64,000 nt of DNA. Source: Mucilaginibacter sp. PAMC 26640. Its GTDB lineage: Bacteria; Bacteroidota; Bacteroidia; Sphingobacteriales; Sphingobacteriaceae. Positions within the stretch are counted from its first letter, which is position 1. Every line of letters begins with the position of its first letter. Where the stretch lies: positions 4,712,001 to 4,776,000 of the forward strand of contig CP014773.1 of assembly GCA_001596135.1 (NCBI GenBank), given 5' to 3'. Under the pieces are notes generated by a model. It was not told where the DNA came from. It saw nothing but the letters and a program-made list of their open reading frames with translations, and ran no database searches. The translations under genes were made by a program, and so were the position numbers. Below are positions 17,787 to 27,177 of the stretch, piece after piece.

Positions 17787-18980
17787 CTAATAGCCGAATG
17801 CTCTTTTAATGCCGAGTTCCAGCCCGCGCAATTCTGCCAGTCCGCGCAAACGGCCAATAGCAGAGTAGCCCGGGTTTGTTTTCTTATGCAGATCATCCAG
17901 CATCTTATGCCCGTGATCCGGCCGGAAAGGCATGCTGATATCTTTGCGGCCGGCGGCTATCCGCTTTTGCTGCTCTTCCAGCAAAGCTTTCATTACTGCA
18001 TACATATCCACGTCACCATCCAAATGATCGGCCTCGTAGAAATTACCCAGTTCGTCCCTCCTGGTACTGCGCAGATGGATAAAATGGATCCGGTGCCCCA
18101 GGCGCTGCACCATACCGGGCAAATCGTTACCGGCTATCACCCCAAACGACCCGGTGCAAAAAGTTAAGCCGTTGTTGGGGCTATCAACAGCGTTGTAAAG
18201 GTCGGTAATGTCCTGCTCGTTACTTACCACTCGCGGCAACCCTAATATCGGGTAAGGCGGGTCATCCGGGTGGATGCACATCAGCACGCCGGCTTCCTCT
18301 GCAACAGGAATTACCTCCTGTAAAAAATAAGCCAGGTTGGCCTTTAGGGCGGCGGCATCAATATGATTATAGGATGCCAGCATAGCCAGCACACTCTCAA
18401 TCGTATAACCTTCTTCAGACCCCGGCAAACCGGCAATAATATTGGTTATGAGTTTTTGTTTGTCTGTTTCGTTCAATGAAGTGTAATAGGCCCTAGCGCT
18501 TTGTAAAACGTGTTCTGAATAGCTTTCTTCGGCGCCGGGCCTGTTCAAAATATACAGATCAAATGCGGCAAAAGCGGCCATTTCAAATCTTAATGCAGTC
18601 GAACCGTCAGGCATCAAGTAGTCCAGATCGGTGCGGGTCCAATCCAGCACGGGCATAAAATTGTAGCAGACGATGTTTATACCACATTGCCCGAGGTTGC
18701 GCAGACTTTGTTTATAGTTAACGATATATTGCATAAAGTTGCCGCTGCGTTTTTTGATATCCTCGTGCGGCGGCACGCTCTCCACCACAGACCATAGCAA
18801 CCCGGCATCCTCTATCAATGCTTTCCGCTTGAGGATCTCGTCAACCGGCCAAACCGCACCATTTGCGATATGATGTAAAGCTGTAACAATGCCGGTAGCA
18901 CCAGCCTGTTTAATATCAGATAAACTAACCGGATCCTTGGGACCATACCACCGCCATGTTTGCTGTAAACTCATATGCAA
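17787..18980 (-). CDS. uxuA: Mannonate dehydratase
   Basis: Converts D-mannonate to 2-keto-3-deoxy-D-gluconate in the hexuronate (glucuronate branch) pathway. The 397-residue length matches the E. coli enzyme (394). Characteristic segments: TWRWYGPKDPVSLSDIKQAGATGIVTALHHI at the N terminus (cited in part: WRWYGPKDPVSL), CINIVCYNFMPVLDWTRTDL-like region at about residue 100-118, CIHPDDPP (about 235), TFCTGSFG (about 270), and HFIHLRS near 298, which carry metal-binding and active-site residues of this Mn-dependent TIM barrel. A start at 18974 (MSLQQTWRWYG) is equally possible. It is divergent from the kduI operon, sharing a 230-base control region. Confidence 0.95.
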   Translation of the reverse strand: MHMSLQQTWRWYGPKDPVSLSDIKQAGATGIVTALHHIANGAVWPVDEILKRKALIEDAGLLWSVVESVPPHEDIKKRSGNFMQYIVNYKQSLRNLGQCGINIVCYNFMPVLDWTRTDLDYLMPDGSTALRFEMAAFAAFDLYILNRPGAEESYSEHVLQSARAYYTSLNETDKQKLITNIIAGLPGSEEGYTIESVLAMLASYNHIDAAALKANLAYFLQEVIPVAEEAGVLMCIHPDDPPYPILGLPRVVSNEQDITDLYNAVDSPNNGLTFCTGSFGVIAGNDLPGMVQRLGHRIHFIHLRSTRRDELGNFYEADHLDGDVDMYAVMKALLEEQQKRIAAGRKDISMPFRPDHGHKMLDDLHKKTNPGYSAIGRLRGLAELRGLELGIKRAFGY

Positions 18981-19028
18981 ATATTATTTTTTCAAACCGT
19001 ATTTTAACAAGGTATGTATATTAACAAT

Positions 19029-19125
19029 TGCAAACGTTTATATTTCTACGTAAAAGTTTGAGTTCTGCCGCCTTTGGGTATATTTGAGTGTGAGGCGGGT
19101 TTACGATAACGATTGCGTAGAAATA
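19029..19125. promoter_or_regulatory. Divergent control region with mirrored 10-base motifs and a LacI-like site
   Basis: TATTTCTACG at 19041-19050 recurs as its exact complement at 19116-19125, so the motif faces inward from both sides between uxuA (minus) and kduI (plus). Next to the left copy, TGCAAACGTTTA (19029-19040) has the AAACGTTT core typical of LacI-family operators. Both genes belong to one pathway, so joint control is likely; the regulator is not in this window. Confidence 0.45.
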
Positions 19126-19210
19126 ACAAGCTGTTTATTTCTGATTATTACATCAATAGTTTACACTTGCCATCCAATGTAAATGTTAAATACCTTCAAC
19201 AGTTTCTGTT

Positions 19211-20041
19211 TTGAAAATACTACATGCCGTGCATCCCGGCGACTTTAAAAGTTACCAAACTGAAAAGATCCGTGAGAATTTTTTGATGGAAGACTTGGTT
19301 AAAACCGACCAGATCAACTGTGTTTACACCCACTACGACAGGATGATCATTGGCGTGGCGCACCCGGCTACTAAAGTTTTGGAACTGGAAAATTACCCAA
19401 ACCTTCGTGCAGAATATTTCCTGGAACGACGTGAAATCGGCATCATCAATGTTGGCGGAGATGGCGAAGTAACTGCTGATGGGCAAACCTATCCGCTTAA
19501 AAAGCTGGATTGCCTTTATGTAGGAAAAGGCGTAAAAAATGTTCAATTTTCTTCCAAAATGGCAGAAGATCCGGCAGTGTTTTATTTACTCTCAGCACCG
19601 GCACACCAAACTTACCCAACCGCGCTCATGCCTCTGGCGGATGCTGTTAAAGTGGTTGCCGGGCATAGTGCAACCGCTAACCATCGTACCATCAATAAAT
19701 ACATCCATGCCGATGGCATTAAAAGCTGCCAGTTGGTAATGGGACTTACTATTTTAAGCACAGGCAGCGTTTGGAATACCATGCCGCCGCATGTGCATGA
19801 CAGGCGTATGGAAGCTTATTTTTACTTCGACCTGCCAAATAACCAGCGCGTTTTTCATTACATGGGCGAGGAAAAAGAAACACGGCACATTTTGGTGAGT
19901 AACCATAACGCAGTTGTTTCGCCGCCCTGGAGTATGCACTCGGGTGTGGGTACGGCCAGTTACAGCTTTATTTGGGGCATGGCAGGCGAAAATTTAGATT
20001 ATACAGATATGGATGCAATTGATATCGAGGGCATCAGGTAA
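19211..20041 (+). CDS. kduI: 5-dehydro-4-deoxy-D-glucuronate isomerase
   Basis: Isomerises 5-keto-4-deoxyuronate, released from unsaturated uronides after pectin or other polyuronide lyase action, to 2,5-diketo-3-deoxygluconate. The 276-residue protein follows E. coli KduI along its whole length. Diagnostic parts are YFLERREIGIINVGGDG (about residues 74-90), LYVGKGVKNV, the zinc-site segment NTMPPHVHDRRMEAYFYF (about 192-209) and SMHSGVGT (about 241). Translation must begin at a TTG codon, since no ATG is available at the conserved N terminus and the length from TTG fits the family. It opens the plus-strand operon. Confidence 0.95.
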   Translation: MKILHAVHPGDFKSYQTEKIRENFLMEDLVKTDQINCVYTHYDRMIIGVAHPATKVLELENYPNLRAEYFLERREIGIINVGGDGEVTADGQTYPLKKLDCLYVGKGVKNVQFSSKMAEDPAVFYLLSAPAHQTYPTALMPLADAVKVVAGHSATANHRTINKYIHADGIKSCQLVMGLTILSTGSVWNTMPPHVHDRRMEAYFYFDLPNNQRVFHYMGEEKETRHILVSNHNAVVSPPWSMHSGVGTASYSFIWGMAGENLDYTDMDAIDIEGIR

Positions 20042-20058
20042 TAAATAATAAACTATAA

Positions 20059-20874
20059 ATGGATAACTCTTTTTCATTAAAAGGTAAGGTAGTTGTGGTA
20101 ACCGGTGGCACCGGCATACTTGGCAACTCGTTTGTAAATGGCATTGTAGCCGCAGGTGGTGCCGTGGGCATTCTGGGCAGAAACAAAGGAATAGCCGAAG
20201 AGCGTGCCGCTGTCATCAACAAAAATGGCGGCGAAGCTATAGCACTCGTTGCCGATGTTTTGGATGAATCAGCTTTGCAGCAAGCAAAAATTGCAGTGCT
20301 TGACCGCTTTGGCCGGCTGGATGGTTTGGTTAACGGTGCCGGGGGCAATATGCCTGTTGGTGTAATTCAACCCGATGAGGATATATTCAAAATGAATATG
20401 GACGGCATGAAAAAAGTGCTGGATCTTAACCTCTGGGGCACACTACTGCCTACCCAAATCTTTGGCGAGGCCATTGCTAAAACCGGAAAAGGAAGTATCG
20501 TTAATATCTCATCCATGAACTCCAAACGTGCGGTGACCAAGGTATTGGGTTACAATATGGGTAAAGCTGCGGTTGATTGCTATAACCAGTGGTTTGCTGT
20601 TGAACTGGCTAACCGCTACGGCGACGCCATCCGCATGAATGCACTGGCCCCTGGCTTTTTTCTGACAGAACAAAACCGCAATTTGCTTACCCTGCCAGAA
20701 GGAGGCTACACATCCCGCGGCGAATCTGTGATCAGGCAAACACCTTTTAAACGTTTTGGCGACCCGGATGAACTGATTGGCGCACTGGTATGGCTGTTGA
20801 GCGATGCTTCAAAATTTGTTACCGGATCAATGATCTGCGTAGATGGTGGATTCTCTGTATTCAGCGGGGTATAA
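20059..20874 (+). CDS. uxuB: SDR-family D-mannonate oxidoreductase (fructuronate reductase, YjmF/UxuB-like)
   Basis: Short-chain dehydrogenase of 271 residues that reduces D-fructuronate to D-mannonate. It has the cofactor motif TGGTGILG (about residues 15-22), a NGAGGN segment (about 93-98) in place of the usual NNAG, Ser/Tyr/Lys catalytic residues in SSMNSKR and YNMGK, and DLNLWGTLLPTQIFGEAI, which resembles the Bacillus YjmF subgroup more than KduD. A role as KduD (2-deoxy-gluconate dehydrogenase) is the main alternative, as kduI is next to it. It starts 17 bases after kduI and is followed 6 bases later by kdgK. Confidence 0.8.
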   Translation: MDNSFSLKGKVVVVTGGTGILGNSFVNGIVAAGGAVGILGRNKGIAEERAAVINKNGGEAIALVADVLDESALQQAKIAVLDRFGRLDGLVNGAGGNMPVGVIQPDEDIFKMNMDGMKKVLDLNLWGTLLPTQIFGEAIAKTGKGSIVNISSMNSKRAVTKVLGYNMGKAAVDCYNQWFAVELANRYGDAIRMNALAPGFFLTEQNRNLLTLPEGGYTSRGESVIRQTPFKRFGDPDELIGALVWLLSDASKFVTGSMICVDGGFSVFSGV

Positions 20875-20880
20875 ACAGAT

Positions 20881-21912
20881 ATGAAAGCTGTAAACACGGG
20901 ATCGGTATTAACATTTGGAGAAATGTTACTGAGGCTTTGCCCGGATGCGGGTGGTAGCTGGCTTGGTAATGAACAATTACCATTTCATGTTGGCGGAGCA
21001 GAACTGAATGCGGCAAGCGCACTGGCCTTGTGGCAGGTGCCAACCAGGTACTTTACGGCCTTGCCTGCTAATGGGCTTTCTGACCAACTGATTAGCTATG
21101 TAAACAAGCGCAACATAGATACCAGCGCAATTCATCTCGGCAGTGGCCGGTTAGGCTTATTCTATCTTACAAAAGGCAAGGACATGAAGCACGATGCCGT
21201 GATCTACGATCGTGCAGGATCTGCTTTTGCCGAACTCACGTCAGGTATAATCAACTGGGATGAGGTTTTAAAAGGGGTAAGCTGGTTCCACTTCAGTGCT
21301 ATTTGCCCGGCACTTACCCAGCAAACAGCCAACCTTTGCGAAGAAGTTTTAAAAGCGGCATCTAAAAAAAACATTACTATTTCCCTCGATTTAAATTACC
21401 GCGCAAAACTGTGGCAATATGGTAAACAACCCAACCAGGTGATGCCGGCTTTGGCCAAATATTGCACGCTAATAATGGGTAATGTTTGGGCAGCAGAGAA
21501 ACTGCTGAAAGTGCCGGTAACGCCGGAGATGCATGAATCAGGCCAGAAGAGTATATATTTGAAAGAGGCACTGCTATCTTCAGAAACGATCATCAAGGAG
21601 TTTCCGAATTGCAAGGCCGTTGCCAATACTTTCAGGTTTGATGAAGGTAACGGCATCCGTTATTACACGACTTTATACACCGATAATAAATTCTATAATT
21701 CGGCAGAATACAGTTCTGATTTTGTGACCGATAAGGTGGGCAGCGGCGATTGTTTTATGGCAGGATTGATCTATGGTTTTTATAACCATCTTTCGCCCCA
21801 GGAAACGCTTGATTATGCTACCGCAGCGGCATTTACTAAATTATTTATTGCCGGTGACGCCACAACAAGTACAATTACAGAAGTTCAAAATGCAATTAAA
21901 TATGACGGATAA
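20881..21912 (+). CDS. kdgK: 2-keto-3-deoxygluconate kinase
   Basis: PfkB-family sugar kinase of 343 residues that phosphorylates 2-keto-3-deoxygluconate to KDPG, the point where the UxuA and KduI branches meet. N-terminal signs are LTFGEMLLRLCP and the sugar-binding PFHVGGAELNAASALA (about residues 36-51); ISLDLNYRAKLW (about 165) is typical of KdgK; the C-terminal PfkB motif DKVGSGDCFMAGLIYG contains the catalytic Asp (about residue 287). The partner aldolase (KdgA/Eda) is not in the window and must lie elsewhere. Only 6 bases separate it from the SDR gene. Confidence 0.93.
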   Translation: MKAVNTGSVLTFGEMLLRLCPDAGGSWLGNEQLPFHVGGAELNAASALALWQVPTRYFTALPANGLSDQLISYVNKRNIDTSAIHLGSGRLGLFYLTKGKDMKHDAVIYDRAGSAFAELTSGIINWDEVLKGVSWFHFSAICPALTQQTANLCEEVLKAASKKNITISLDLNYRAKLWQYGKQPNQVMPALAKYCTLIMGNVWAAEKLLKVPVTPEMHESGQKSIYLKEALLSSETIIKEFPNCKAVANTFRFDEGNGIRYYTTLYTDNKFYNSAEYSSDFVTDKVGSGDCFMAGLIYGFYNHLSPQETLDYATAAAFTKLFIAGDATTSTITEVQNAIKYDG

Positions 21913-22042
21913 GTATTTGTCTTAACAGAAAAACGGCTTTTTGGGGTGCATCGGTATTGAATTGAGAAGTGATCTGAACAAAATACCCCAGAGCCAAAAC
22001 TAGAATACCGGCAGCTTATTATAGCTGCTAACCAAACCGATT

Positions 22043-23335
22043 ATGAACGAACCAAAAAAGACAAACTACCGATGGGTGGTAGTAGCCCTCCTGTTCTTCG
22101 CTACAACTATTAACTACCTCGACAGGCAGGTGATCGGGTTTTTGAAACCCACCCTGGCTGCAGAGTTTAAATGGACGGAAACCGATTACAGCCACATTGT
22201 TATGGCCTTTTCGGCGGCCTACGCGCTGGGTTTGCTTTTTTATGGGGGTATCATAGATAAGATAGGTACGAAAATGGGCTACACCATTTCGCTTATAGTT
22301 TGGAGCCTGGCGGCGATGGCACATGCGATCGTAAAATCCACCTTCGGATTTGGCGTGGTAAGGGCTGCACTCGGATTGGGCGAATCGGGCAATTTCCCGG
22401 CAGCTATTAAAGTAGTAGCAGAGTGGTTTCCTAAAAAAGAACGCGCCTTAGCAACAGGTATATTCAATTCCGGTGCAAATATCGGGGCAATACTGGCGCC
22501 GGCCCTGGTACCATGGATCCTTGGGGTTTACAACTGGCAAATGGCCTTCCTGATCACCGGCGCCATCGGTTTTATATGGCTGGTGTTTTGGTTGTTATTT
22601 TATGAATTACCGTCCAGACATAAAAAAGTAAACACAGCTGAGTTTGATCACATCCATTCTGATACCAGCGAAGCAGCGGCAGCAAACCTCCCGGAAGGAA
22701 AAACTAAATGGGCTAAGCTTTTTGGCATCCGCCAAACCTGGACTTTTGTTGTTGGGAAATTACTGACAGATCCTATGTGGTATTTCTTTTTGTTCTGGCT
22801 ACCCTCCTACTTTTCCAGCACCTTCAATCTCGATCTGAAAAAACCAACGCTGCCACTTATTGTAATTTATACCGCAACTACAATTGGCAGTATAGGCGGC
22901 GGCTATTTATCATCCTGGTTGATCAAAAAAGGAATGCCAATATTTAAGGCCCGTAAAATAGCCATGCTGATTTTTGCGCTTTGTGTAGTACCTATATTTT
23001 CTGCCAGGTTTGCAACAAACATTTGGCAGGCAGTTGCATTAATCAGTCTGGCAGCGGCTGCACATCAGGCCTGGAGCGCAAACATTTTTACTACAGCATC
23101 AGACATTTTTCCAAAACGGGCAGTGAGTTCGGTAGTGGGTATCGGTAGTATGGCCGGGGCTGTGGGCGGCATTGCTTTCCCGTTCTTTATCGGTTGGATC
23201 CTCGATTCGGCTAAAGCCGCGGGAGATGTTACGTCAGGCTATAATATTCTTTTTATCATCTGTGCGTGCGCATATGTTGTAGCTTGGCTATTGATGCATT
23301 TGATATCTCCAAAAATGAAGGTGGTTGAGTTGTAA
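22043..23335 (+). CDS. exuT: ExuT-type hexuronate MFS transporter
   Basis: Proton-coupled transporter of the anion:cation symporter branch of the MFS, 430 residues with twelve predicted helices. The N terminus reads YRWVVVALLFFATTINYLDR, the typical opening of ExuT/GudP transporters, and IDKIGTKMGY (about 72-81) is the loop 2-3 motif. It presumably brings galacturonate or glucuronate into the cell for the adjacent UxuA, KduI and KdgK enzymes. The 130-base gap after kdgK has no obvious terminator, so it is likely read as part of the same operon. Confidence 0.9.
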   Translation: MNEPKKTNYRWVVVALLFFATTINYLDRQVIGFLKPTLAAEFKWTETDYSHIVMAFSAAYALGLLFYGGIIDKIGTKMGYTISLIVWSLAAMAHAIVKSTFGFGVVRAALGLGESGNFPAAIKVVAEWFPKKERALATGIFNSGANIGAILAPALVPWILGVYNWQMAFLITGAIGFIWLVFWLLFYELPSRHKKVNTAEFDHIHSDTSEAAAANLPEGKTKWAKLFGIRQTWTFVVGKLLTDPMWYFFLFWLPSYFSSTFNLDLKKPTLPLIVIYTATTIGSIGGGYLSSWLIKKGMPIFKARKIAMLIFALCVVPIFSARFATNIWQAVALISLAAAAHQAWSANIFTTASDIFPKRAVSSVVGIGSMAGAVGGIAFPFFIGWILDSAKAAGDVTSGYNILFIICACAYVVAWLLMHLISPKMKVVEL

Positions 23336-23379
23336 CGATACTAGCCTTGCAGTTTACTGCCGGATTAAATGAACCAGAC

Positions 23380-24162
23380 ATGATTAAAAAGCTTTATTTT
23401 ATCCTTGGGCTGCTATTGACAACCAGCAGCTCCTTTGCTCAAACGGTGATGCTGGATTACTATTTTAATCACGAAACAAAACAAGATGCAAACCGTCAGC
23501 CCCAGCGGTTTCATTACCTATGGGAGGATACTAGTAGTACCGGATTTTCTATCTGGGGCCAAATTTTTAAACACAAAGGCGCCACGCTACGCAGCCTGAA
23601 CGCTGCTCCAACTACCGGTAACTTGAAGGGCGCTTCAGTTTACATTATTGTTGATCCGGATTCGAAAAAAGAAAACCCGAATCCCAATTTCATTACCGAC
23701 GCCGACGCCAAACAAATAAGCAATTGGGTGAATGCAGGTGGTATACTTATCCTCATGGCTAATGATAGCGCCAATGTGGAGCTGCCGCATTTTAATATCC
23801 TGGCCGGGCATTTTGGGCTACATTTTAATAATGATATGCAAAACCATGTAGTTGATGACGATCATTTTAACGATGGCGCCGTACTAATAACCAATCACCC
23901 CATCTTCCAAACCAGCAAAAAACTCTTCCTTAAGGATATTTGCAGTATTGCGTTGAGCGGCAAAGCTATACCCGTACTCAAAACAACTAATGGTGCTGTG
24001 ATAGCAGCCACTACCAAATATGGCAAAGGTTTTGTATTTGCCATTGGCGACCCGTGGCTTTATAACGAATATGTAAATGGTCGCCTACCTGCTGCCTTTG
24101 ATAACAACCACGCTGCTGACGATCTAGTGAATTGGGCACTGGCATTAGCCAGAAATCAATAG
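23380..24162 (+). CDS. Secreted DUF4350-like protein of a uronide operon
   Basis: Secreted protein of 260 residues from the start at 23380, which gives MIKKLYFILGLLLTTSSSFA, a clear signal peptide; an upstream start adds 11 residues that would disrupt it. The mature part resembles the DUF4350/glutamine-amidotransferase-like fold: VYIIVDPDSKKENPNPN (about 99-115), AKQISNWVNAGGILILMAND and KYGKGFVFAIGDPWLYNEYV. In other Bacteroidota this domain is fused to or placed beside unsaturated rhamnogalacturonyl hydrolases. No hydrolase is attached here. Its position at the end of the hexuronate operon suggests a periplasmic role in uronide handling; a direct activity is not established. Confidence 0.75.
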   Translation: MIKKLYFILGLLLTTSSSFAQTVMLDYYFNHETKQDANRQPQRFHYLWEDTSSTGFSIWGQIFKHKGATLRSLNAAPTTGNLKGASVYIIVDPDSKKENPNPNFITDADAKQISNWVNAGGILILMANDSANVELPHFNILAGHFGLHFNNDMQNHVVDDDHFNDGAVLITNHPIFQTSKKLFLKDICSIALSGKAIPVLKTTNGAVIAATTKYGKGFVFAIGDPWLYNEYVNGRLPAAFDNNHAADDLVNWALALARNQ

Positions 24163-24278
24163 ATTTACAGTTTGCCATATTAAATATCTAAATATTTTAT
24201 AAGCGGAATAATAATTTACACAGCCAATAATTCGCAAAAAATATTTGTCTATTTTTAGAATAATAAAATTTTATTCTG

Positions 24279-27029
24279 ATGAAGATGAAAAAACCTATCC
24301 TACTCATTATCCTGCTCGCGCAAAGTGCCATGCTGTTTGCACAAAAGCCGGTTCCTAAAAAATTTCCTGACATCAATATCCCTTACAAGCGGTTCGTTTT
24401 AAAGAACGGATTAAGATTATTGGTGCATGAAGACCACAAAGCGCCTATCGCGGCCTTCAATATCTGGTATCATGTAGGTTCAAAAAATGAAAAGCCCGGT
24501 AAAACAGGTTTTGCACATTTATTTGAACACTTGATGTTTAACGGCAGTGAGCATTACAACGATGATTATTTTAAAGTGATGGAAAGCATTGGCGCCACTA
24601 ACTTAAACGGCACTACCAGTAACGACCGTACTAATTATTTCGAAAACTTCCCGGTATCGGCACTTGATAAGGTACTTTGGCTGGAAAGCGACCGGATAGG
24701 CTTTATGGTTGGAGTAATAGACAGCGGCCGGCTTAACGAGCAGCGCGGTGTTGTGCAAAACGAAAAAAGATCAGGCGACAACCAGCCCTATTCAATTGCT
24801 GAAGAACTAACTGCTAAAAGCACTTATCCATCCAATCACCCCTACTCGTGGACGGTTATCGGTTCCATGGCTGATTTGGATGCAGCATCCATCCCGGATG
24901 TAAAAGACTGGTTTAAAAAATATTACGGGCCAAATAACGCAGTGGTGGTTATTGCAGGTGATGTAAATGCTGATTCGATATATGCCAAGGTGAACAAATA
25001 CTTCGGCGACATCCCTCCAGCAGGGCCAATTGCCAAACAAGCTTTATGGACCGCTAAAATGACCGGTACACATGAAGAGACCGCCCAGGACCGTGTACCC
25101 CAGGCGCGCTTACAAAAAACATGGAACGTGCCGGCATTCGGAACCAAAGATGCTACCTACCTCAACTTATTAAGCAGCATACTGGCCGAAGGCAAAACAT
25201 CGCGCCTGTACAAAAAACTGGTTTATGATGACCAAACTGCCAGCAACCTTTACGCCTATTTGGATGATCGCGAAATTAGCAGCCAGTTTACAATCATTGT
25301 GAACGCTAAGCCGGGGATTACGCTTGATTCTATTGACCATACCATTAACCGCGAACTTTCTAAAGTATACGCCACCGGCGTTACCCAGGCCGAACTTGAT
25401 CGTGCTAAAACAACCTATTTTTCTAATTTCATTAAGGGGATGGAAGGGATTGGCGGTTTTGGTGGCAAATCTGACATCCTTGCGCAGTATGAAACATTTA
25501 GCGGCGATGCCGATCATTATAAAGAGGTACAAAAGTGGATCAAGAATGCTACCGTGGCTGATATCAGGGCAATTGCAGTAACCTGGTTAATGGATGGAGA
25601 ATATAAATTAAGGATCACTCCTTTTGGGACACCATCTGCCGAAACCGCTTCTATTAACCGTACGGTTCAACCGCCCTTGGGCCCATCGGTTGCGGTGAAA
25701 TTTCCCGAGGTAAAAGAATTCACATTGAGCAACGGGCTTAAAGTTGCTATGGTGAAACGCACTGCCGTACCCGTTGTAAATATGTCGATGTTTTTTAATG
25801 CCGGTTATTCCGCCGATCAAAACGTTCTGGCAGGAACAGCCTCTATGACGATGAAGATGCTTAAGGAAGGCACTAAAAAACGAACCTCTTTGCAAATCAG
25901 CGATCAATCAAGCGATATCGGCGCAACCATATACACCTATTCCAACCTGGATTTTTCGTTTGTTGGGATGAATGCTTTAAAAACAAACCTGGAACCATCA
26001 CTTGATTTATTTTCGGATATTATTGAAAACCCGGCATTCCCCCAGGCAGATTTCGACCGTATCAAGAAACAGCATTTGTTGGGCATCAAGCGGGAGCAGG
26101 TAGAGCCATCAACTATGGGTCTCCGTATTCTGCCTAAGTTAGTTTATGGCGAAGGTCATGCCTACGCCAATCCTTACACCGGTAGCGGTACCGAAAAATC
26201 GGTAAATAAATTAAGCCGGGCAGATGTAATTAAATTTTACGACACCTGGTTTGCTCCAAACAATGCCACATTGGTAGTAGTGGGCGATGTAGATGAAATA
26301 TCTTTAAAGGCAGTGCTGGAAAACAAGCTGGCACTATGGAAAAAGAAAACAGTGCCTACTAAAACCATTGCAGCCGTAACACTGCCGCAGAAACAAACCG
26401 TGTATATAGTTGACAAGCCTGATGCCGATCAGTCTATCATCTTTGCTGCAGAATTAGCCCCGTCTGCAACTGATCCAAGCAATAAGTTTTATAGCATGAT
26501 GAACCGCATACTTGGCGGTGATTTCACCTCCCGTATCAACATGAACCTGCGCGAGGATAAACACTGGTCGTATGGATCATTCTCTATACTGCTGGATGCT
26601 TACGGTCAGGGATTTTTTACCGGCTACGCCCCGGTACAAACCGATAAGACCAAAGAATCAATTGTTGAGTTGCGGAAGGAACTACAAGATATCTCATCTA
26701 AACGCCCCGTTACCGAAGCGGAGTTTAAAAAAGTACAAACCAATGCCGTTTTAGAGCTACCAGGGACCTGGGAAACCAATAGTGCAGTCTTAGGCGATCT
26801 TCAATCTGCATTGATGTATAACCGCGGAATGGATTATCTGAACAACTATGCCGCTAATCTTCAAAAACTAACATTGGAGGATATCCGTAAAGGCACTAAG
26901 GAAGTAATTAAACCGGACAATTTAACCTGGGTAATTGTAGGCGACCGGGCTAAAATTGAGAAAGGTATCCGGGAACTCAATATTGGTACCGTCCAGATCA
27001 TTGATTCTGAAGGAAATACAGTAAAATAA
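24279..27029 (+). CDS. M16-family zinc metalloprotease, two-domain (pitrilysin/PqqL type)
   Basis: Secreted peptidase of 916 residues with a signal peptide (ending MLFAQ around residue 22). Two M16 halves are present: the first carries the inverted zinc motif HLFEH (His80, Glu83, His84) with a downstream acidic ligand in VVQNEKRS; the second (from about residue 490, FTLSNGLKVAMVKR) has lost the motif, as in usual M16 pairs, where it forms the other side of the cleft. The length matches periplasmic two-domain members. It is a single-gene unit with 116 bases of AT-rich upstream sequence. Peptide degradation in the periplasm is the likely role; the start at 24285 is equally possible. Confidence 0.92.
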   Translation: MKMKKPILLIILLAQSAMLFAQKPVPKKFPDINIPYKRFVLKNGLRLLVHEDHKAPIAAFNIWYHVGSKNEKPGKTGFAHLFEHLMFNGSEHYNDDYFKVMESIGATNLNGTTSNDRTNYFENFPVSALDKVLWLESDRIGFMVGVIDSGRLNEQRGVVQNEKRSGDNQPYSIAEELTAKSTYPSNHPYSWTVIGSMADLDAASIPDVKDWFKKYYGPNNAVVVIAGDVNADSIYAKVNKYFGDIPPAGPIAKQALWTAKMTGTHEETAQDRVPQARLQKTWNVPAFGTKDATYLNLLSSILAEGKTSRLYKKLVYDDQTASNLYAYLDDREISSQFTIIVNAKPGITLDSIDHTINRELSKVYATGVTQAELDRAKTTYFSNFIKGMEGIGGFGGKSDILAQYETFSGDADHYKEVQKWIKNATVADIRAIAVTWLMDGEYKLRITPFGTPSAETASINRTVQPPLGPSVAVKFPEVKEFTLSNGLKVAMVKRTAVPVVNMSMFFNAGYSADQNVLAGTASMTMKMLKEGTKKRTSLQISDQSSDIGATIYTYSNLDFSFVGMNALKTNLEPSLDLFSDIIENPAFPQADFDRIKKQHLLGIKREQVEPSTMGLRILPKLVYGEGHAYANPYTGSGTEKSVNKLSRADVIKFYDTWFAPNNATLVVVGDVDEISLKAVLENKLALWKKKTVPTKTIAAVTLPQKQTVYIVDKPDADQSIIFAAELAPSATDPSNKFYSMMNRILGGDFTSRINMNLREDKHWSYGSFSILLDAYGQGFFTGYAPVQTDKTKESIVELRKELQDISSKRPVTEAEFKKVQTNAVLELPGTWETNSAVLGDLQSALMYNRGMDYLNNYAANLQKLTLEDIRKGTKEVIKPDNLTWVIVGDRAKIEKGIRELNIGTVQIIDSEGNTVK

Positions 27030-27065
27030 AGACCGCACAAAAAAATAATAAAAATGGGTTATAAG

Positions 27066-27097
27066 AAAATGGCCGTCCAATCGGGCGGCCATTCTTA
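27066..27097. terminator. Hairpin terminator between converging genes
   Basis: ATGGCCGTCC / GGGCGGCCAT with loop AATC, one wobble pair. The flank on the left is A-rich and gives a U-run on the minus strand; on the right the T-run is weak. It lies between the M16 gene (plus) and the DUF1080 gene (minus). Confidence 0.7.
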
Positions 27098-27177
27098 TGT
27101 TTAAAGAAATTTCGACAATAAACGGTCACGAGATTATAGCGCAGGCTTGAATTCATGAGCTCAAAAATCTCTTAAAG

